In this document: positions 5,387 to 8,191 of the stretch, piece after piece
Numbering within the stretch: the stretch's first letter is position 1
Layout: each line of letters starts with the position of its first letter
Assembly: GCA_934646845.1 (NCBI GenBank)
Contig: CAKUEV010000079.1
Coordinates: 1 to 8,191, forward strand
Direction of reading: 5' to 3'
Length of the DNA: 8,191 nt
Source of the DNA: an uncultured Slackia sp.
GTDB lineage: Bacteria > Actinomycetota > Coriobacteriia > Coriobacteriales > Eggerthellaceae
The notes under the pieces: model-generated
The model's database searches: none
What the model was told of the DNA's origin: nothing
What the model saw: only the letters and a program-made list of their open reading frames with translations
Position numbers and translations under genes: made by a program

Positions 5387-6796
5387 TTAAGCGAAGATGC
5401 TGGCGTAGCCCATGATGAAAATGGCCACGATGAGCACGGGGATGCCGTATTTAATCCACGGTTTTGCCCAGGCGGGGAATTTCACGCCTTTGCCTTGATC
5501 GGCTTCGGCAAGGAAATTATCCCAACCCCAGCCGAATTTCTGCGTGCAGAACAGCACGAAGACAAGGGCGCCCAGCGGCAGCATATTATTCGAGACAACG
5601 AAATCTTCGATACTTTGAATATCGCCGATCGCGGGAATCGCGATGCCCGAAAGCACATTGAAACCAAGTGCGCACGGCAAGCTCAGCAGCACGAGCAAAA
5701 TAGCGGTTATGGTGACAGCACGGCTGCGCCACATGCCGAATTTGTCCATCGTCCAGCTTACGAGATTCTCGAACACGGCGATAACCGTGGAAAGAGCCGC
5801 AAAACTCATGAACACGAAGAAAAGCGCTCCCCATACATTGCCCAGAGGCATTTCCGCGAATACGGCGGGAAGGGTAACGAACACGAGCGAGGGGCCCGAA
5901 TCGGGCGTGACGCCATACGCGAAACATGCAGGGAAAATGATGAGGCCGGCAAGAATGGCAACGACAGTGTTGAGCGCCGTAACCGAAATGGCCTCGCCCG
6001 TCAGGCTGCGCTCGCGGCCAATGTAGCTACCGAAAATTTCCATTGCGGCAATGCCGAGCGACAGCGAGAAGAACGCCTGTCCCATTGCGGCGTAGACCGC
6101 CTGGCCAAACGTCGCCCACTGCTCAGCAGGCGTATTGCCGGCAAACAGCTTGCCGAAATCGGGAATAAGGTAAAACGCGATGCCCTCGCCCGCTCCCGGC
6201 AGAGTAACCGTGCGAATGCACAGCGCAATCATGATGACAAAGAGCGCGGCCATCATGACTTTCGTAATGCGCTCAACGCCTTTTTGCAGGCCCAAGCGGC
6301 ACACGAGAAAGCCGATGAGCACAACGACGACCATCCATCCGATGAGCTGCGCGGGGTCGGCCAGCATACCCGAAAACGTCGCGGCGATTGCATCGGGATC
6401 GGTCGTGGAAAGCTCGCCCGAAGCCATTTTGGGAATGTACGCGAGCATCCAGCCTGCAACCGTCGTGTAAAACATGAGCAACACGTAGCAGCCGATTTGG
6501 CCCCACCACGTAAACCAGTGGAAACGGCGATTCGGCTCCAAAACGTCATACGCAAGCGCGCCGCTCTTCTGGCTCGCGCGGCCCACCGCAAATTCCATAA
6601 CCATAACGGGCAAACCAAGAATCACGAGGAAGATGAGATACAGCAGCACGAATGCAGCTCCGCCGTACTCGCCGACGATATAGGGAAAACGCCAAACATT
6701 GCCCAGGCCAATCGCGCAACCTGCAGCGATAAGCAGAAAGCCGATACGCGATGCAAAATGCTCGCGCGCAGGTGCGGCTTGCTCGTTAGAAGCCAT
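5387..6796 (-). CDS. Sodium:neurotransmitter symporter (NSS/SNF) family transporter
   Basis: This is an inner-membrane, sodium-coupled importer of the LeuT fold. Bacterial members take up amino acids such as Leu, Trp or Tyr; the substrate here cannot be read from sequence. The 469-residue product carries the family signature in helix 1, GCAIGLGNVWRFPY (26-39), then EYGGAAFVLLYL. Helix 6 runs about 239-258, and helix 8 has SFAALSTVIAVFENL (331-345), whose Ser336-Thr337 align with the Na2 ligands of LeuT. I count 11 membrane segments, ending near 468, as in many bacterial NSS proteins rather than the 12 of LeuT. A typical ...SIEDFVVSNNMLPLGAL segment (395-411) precedes helix 10. I start at ATG 6796, preceded after 6 nt by AGAGAGG; an in-frame start at 6850 would add 18 atypical residues and lacks such a site. 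Terminators on both sides suggest a single-gene unit. Confidence 0.94.
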   Translation of the reverse strand: MASNEQAAPAREHFASRIGFLLIAAGCAIGLGNVWRFPYIVGEYGGAAFVLLYLIFLVILGLPVMVMEFAVGRASQKSGALAYDVLEPNRRFHWFTWWGQIGCYVLLMFYTTVAGWMLAYIPKMASGELSTTDPDAIAATFSGMLADPAQLIGWMVVVVLIGFLVCRLGLQKGVERITKVMMAALFVIMIALCIRTVTLPGAGEGIAFYLIPDFGKLFAGNTPAEQWATFGQAVYAAMGQAFFSLSLGIAAMEIFGSYIGRERSLTGEAISVTALNTVVAILAGLIIFPACFAYGVTPDSGPSLVFVTLPAVFAEMPLGNVWGALFFVFMSFAALSTVIAVFENLVSWTMDKFGMWRSRAVTITAILLVLLSLPCALGFNVLSGIAIPAIGDIQSIEDFVVSNNMLPLGALVFVLFCTQKFGWGWDNFLAEADQGKGVKFPAWAKPWIKYGIPVLIVAIFIMGYASIFA

Positions 6797-6802
6797 CGAA
6801 AA

Positions 6803-6809
6803 CCTCTCT
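6803..6809 (-). promoter_or_regulatory. Ribosome binding site deciding the NSS start
   Basis: AGAGAGG on the minus strand (6809-6803) lies 6 nt before ATG 6796. It favours this start over the longer in-frame possibilities at 6817 (ATG) and 6850. Confidence 0.65.
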
Positions 6810-6832
6810 ATATACATAAGTAGAACAACGCA

Positions 6833-6850
6833 TTGCGTCACAGAACGCAA
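6833..6850. promoter_or_regulatory. Inverted repeat upstream of NSS gene (possible operator)
   Basis: TTGCGT (6833-6838) and ACGCAA (6845-6850) form a perfect 6-bp dyad with a 6-bp spacer, 37 bp before the NSS start codon. The dyad has the size of a dimeric-regulator operator. The promoter itself is unclear: TATACT occurs on the minus strand at about 6863-6858 but has no convincing -35. Confidence 0.35.
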
Positions 6851-6887
6851 ACTCTAGAAGTATATCCAATAACCAACTCTCTGCGCT

Positions 6888-6915
6888 AAAAAAGCCGCCC
6901 CTTAGGACGGCTTTT
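6888..6915 (-). terminator. Rho-independent terminator of the MFS gene
   Basis: On the minus strand AAAAGCCGTCC pairs with GGGCGGCTTTT (11 bp with one G-T wobble) around TAAG. It is followed directly by T-rich sequence, giving a six-T run at 6893-6888. The position, about 145 bp past the MFS stop and before the NSS leader, fits. The plus strand also ends in TTTT, so it may work in both directions. Confidence 0.85.
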
Positions 6916-7058
6916 CGATAAATGCAGCAGAATATGCAACGAGGCAACACCTCAACCGCGCAAAGCGGCTCATAGAGAAACGCTCTTGAAGCGCATCGAG
7001 GCACTCCCACCTTTCACCGGCATGTTGAGACTCGCGTCGCCCATCGAGCTGGCAGCTC

Positions 7059-8191
7059 TTAAGCGGCGGCCACAGACCCTTCGATGATTTTGCCTTCTTC
7101 ATCGACGCGAGGCGCACCAGCGGCAATTTGCTTCGCAACAAGCTTGCGCGCGAGCTTCACCGAGGCAACCATGCACACTCCCATGATGACCGAGATCACC
7201 ATGCCGAAAATCCAGGCGGGCGTAAAGCTCAAAGCCGCGTCGAAAGCCTGGCCGGAAACGATGGCGCCCATAATGCCGCCAACGCTCTGCACGGCGACCA
7301 TAATGCTCGTGGCCTTGCCGATGTCGAGGCGGCCGAATTCTTTCGTCATCATAACCGAAGGGCCAACGGTGCATACGCACGTGCCGAACGCAAAGAACAC
7401 CGCGGCAAGAATCGGGCCCCAGTCGGTCGTGTTGAAGATCATGAAGAAATTCGCCGCGAAGCACGTGAACGCGCCGATGATGGTCGAAGGAATGAGACCA
7501 AGACGGTCATACATCGAGCCGAGCGCAACCTTGCAGAACACGACCAGCACCAATTCGGCGGAAAGCACCGTGGAAGCCCAGGCGATATCATGGCCGCCCG
7601 TTACGATAGTCTCGCCATTCATGACGACGGAAGTCATGTTCGAAATCGTGTTCACGACGATCATCGCATTGATTGCGCCAACCAGCATGAAGCCCAACGC
7701 AAGCAGCCAGAACGCGGCGCTTTTCTTCATAACCTTCCAGCCAACGGCAACCGTAACCTCGGGGTCGACCTGCGCGACCTTCTTCTTGCCCTTGTTTTCG
7801 ATTGCTTTGATTTCTTCCTCAGAAAGCTCGGCGCCATAAGGCTGCAGGCCCTTGTCGGAAGGATGCGAACGGAAGAAAATCACAGCGATGGGAAGCGAGC
7901 CGACCAAGCAGATGATTGCAAGCACCACGAAAGCGAAGCGCCAGCCAGAGGTGGCGATGATATTGCCAACGATCGGCGAGAGAATTGCGCCGCCGAACGC
8001 GGAACCGCACAGCGCCAACGACACGGCAAAACCGCGCTTCAAGTTGAACCAGTTCGTGATGATGACCGAAACGAACAGGCGCGCGCCGGCGGTGATGATG
8101 GTGCCAGAAAGCGCAGCGAGCAGATAGATGTGCCAGGGAGCGCTTGCGACCGAATATCCGAAGAGCATCACCGTCGCGAGGGCCGTAATAC
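7059..8191 (-). CDS. Major facilitator superfamily permease, 5' end outside window
   Basis: This is an integral membrane secondary transporter; the substrate is not determined. The frame is open to the right edge, so the start and about two membrane helices are missing. A GTG at 8171 and an ATG at 8168 are internal, because hydrophobic residues (ITALAT) continue upstream. About 376 residues are visible. Ten hydrophobic segments fit helices 3-12: helices 3-6 run up to WRFAFVVLAIICLVG, a polar central loop with a charged ELSEEEIKAIENKGKKK stretch follows, then six more helices. RSHPSDKGLQPYG after helix 6 and GSMYDRLG between helices 8 and 9 (7497-7520, a second-half copy of MFS motif A) are typical of MFS members, including the oxalate/formate antiporter-like group. 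The tail is soluble and ends in AAA-TAA at 7059. A terminator follows, so the NSS gene is probably a separate unit. Confidence 0.9.
   Translation of the reverse strand, partial: ITALATVMLFGYSVASAPWHIYLLAALSGTIITAGARLFVSVIITNWFNLKRGFAVSLALCGSAFGGAILSPIVGNIIATSGWRFAFVVLAIICLVGSLPIAVIFFRSHPSDKGLQPYGAELSEEEIKAIENKGKKKVAQVDPEVTVAVGWKVMKKSAAFWLLALGFMLVGAINAMIVVNTISNMTSVVMNGETIVTGGHDIAWASTVLSAELVLVVFCKVALGSMYDRLGLIPSTIIGAFTCFAANFFMIFNTTDWGPILAAVFFAFGTCVCTVGPSVMMTKEFGRLDIGKATSIMVAVQSVGGIMGAIVSGQAFDAALSFTPAWIFGMVISVIMGVCMVASVKLARKLVAKQIAAGAPRVDEEGKIIEGSVAAA

Noticed and set aside
5375..6823. 482-codon plus-strand ORF antisense to the NSS gene
   Set aside because: It mirrors the transporter reading frame almost exactly and its translation is His/Arg/Asn-rich without hydrophobic segments or known motifs.
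6917..7058. Possible small gene or RNA between the MFS stop and its terminator
   Set aside because: Only 4-bp hairpins (GAGG/CCTC, CCGC/GCGG) and motif-free short ORFs are present; it is best taken as a 3' untranslated region.
7084..7839. 251-codon plus-strand ORF antisense to the MFS gene
   Set aside because: The minus strand encodes a proper multi-helix permease here; the plus-strand product is a shadow.

Overview
The window reads as a bacterial chromosome segment in which every convincing gene lies on the minus strand. It is GC-rich with strong codon bias, which creates long antisense shadow ORFs. The adjacency of an RNase J gene (rnj) and an FtsK/SpoIIIE translocase gene (ftsK), the long basic N-terminal extension on RNase J and the TTG starts of both genes suggest an actinobacterium. 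Mycobacterium also carries rnj and ftsK close together. An anaerobic Coriobacteriia-type genome is a reasonable guess, but that is inference; no rRNA or tRNA is present to test it.

Layout in transcription order, from high to low coordinates. (1) 7059-8191: the 3' part of an MFS permease gene whose first two membrane helices lie outside the window. It is followed by a strong intrinsic terminator at 6888-6915. (2) 5387-6796: a complete sodium:neurotransmitter symporter (NSS) family transporter, with its own leader and a hairpin terminator at 5347-5372. (3) 4606-5386: a 781-bp region with no credible protein gene. It holds two diverged, oppositely oriented copies of a roughly 155-bp structured palindromic element, a candidate rnj promoter and two leader hairpins. 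(4) 2542-4605: RNase J. (5) 2386-2541: a 156-bp gap with a -10-like TATAAT, an 18-bp palindrome and a long hairpin. (6) 1-2385: the N-terminal 795 codons of ftsK, running off the left edge just after Walker B.

RNase J (RNA processing and decay) and FtsK (chromosome translocation at division) are housekeeping genes, probably partly co-transcribed. The two transporters are separated from them and from each other by terminators, so they are probably independent units.

The protein genes are ordinary. The most unusual content is the pair of repeats between the NSS gene and rnj. They share end sequences, an internal block and a small hairpin, and each is folded by an inverted repeat (36 bp with one mismatch in one copy, 13 bp in the other). 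They look like members of an intergenic palindromic repeat family (MITE-like or structured RNA). I do not recognise the family.
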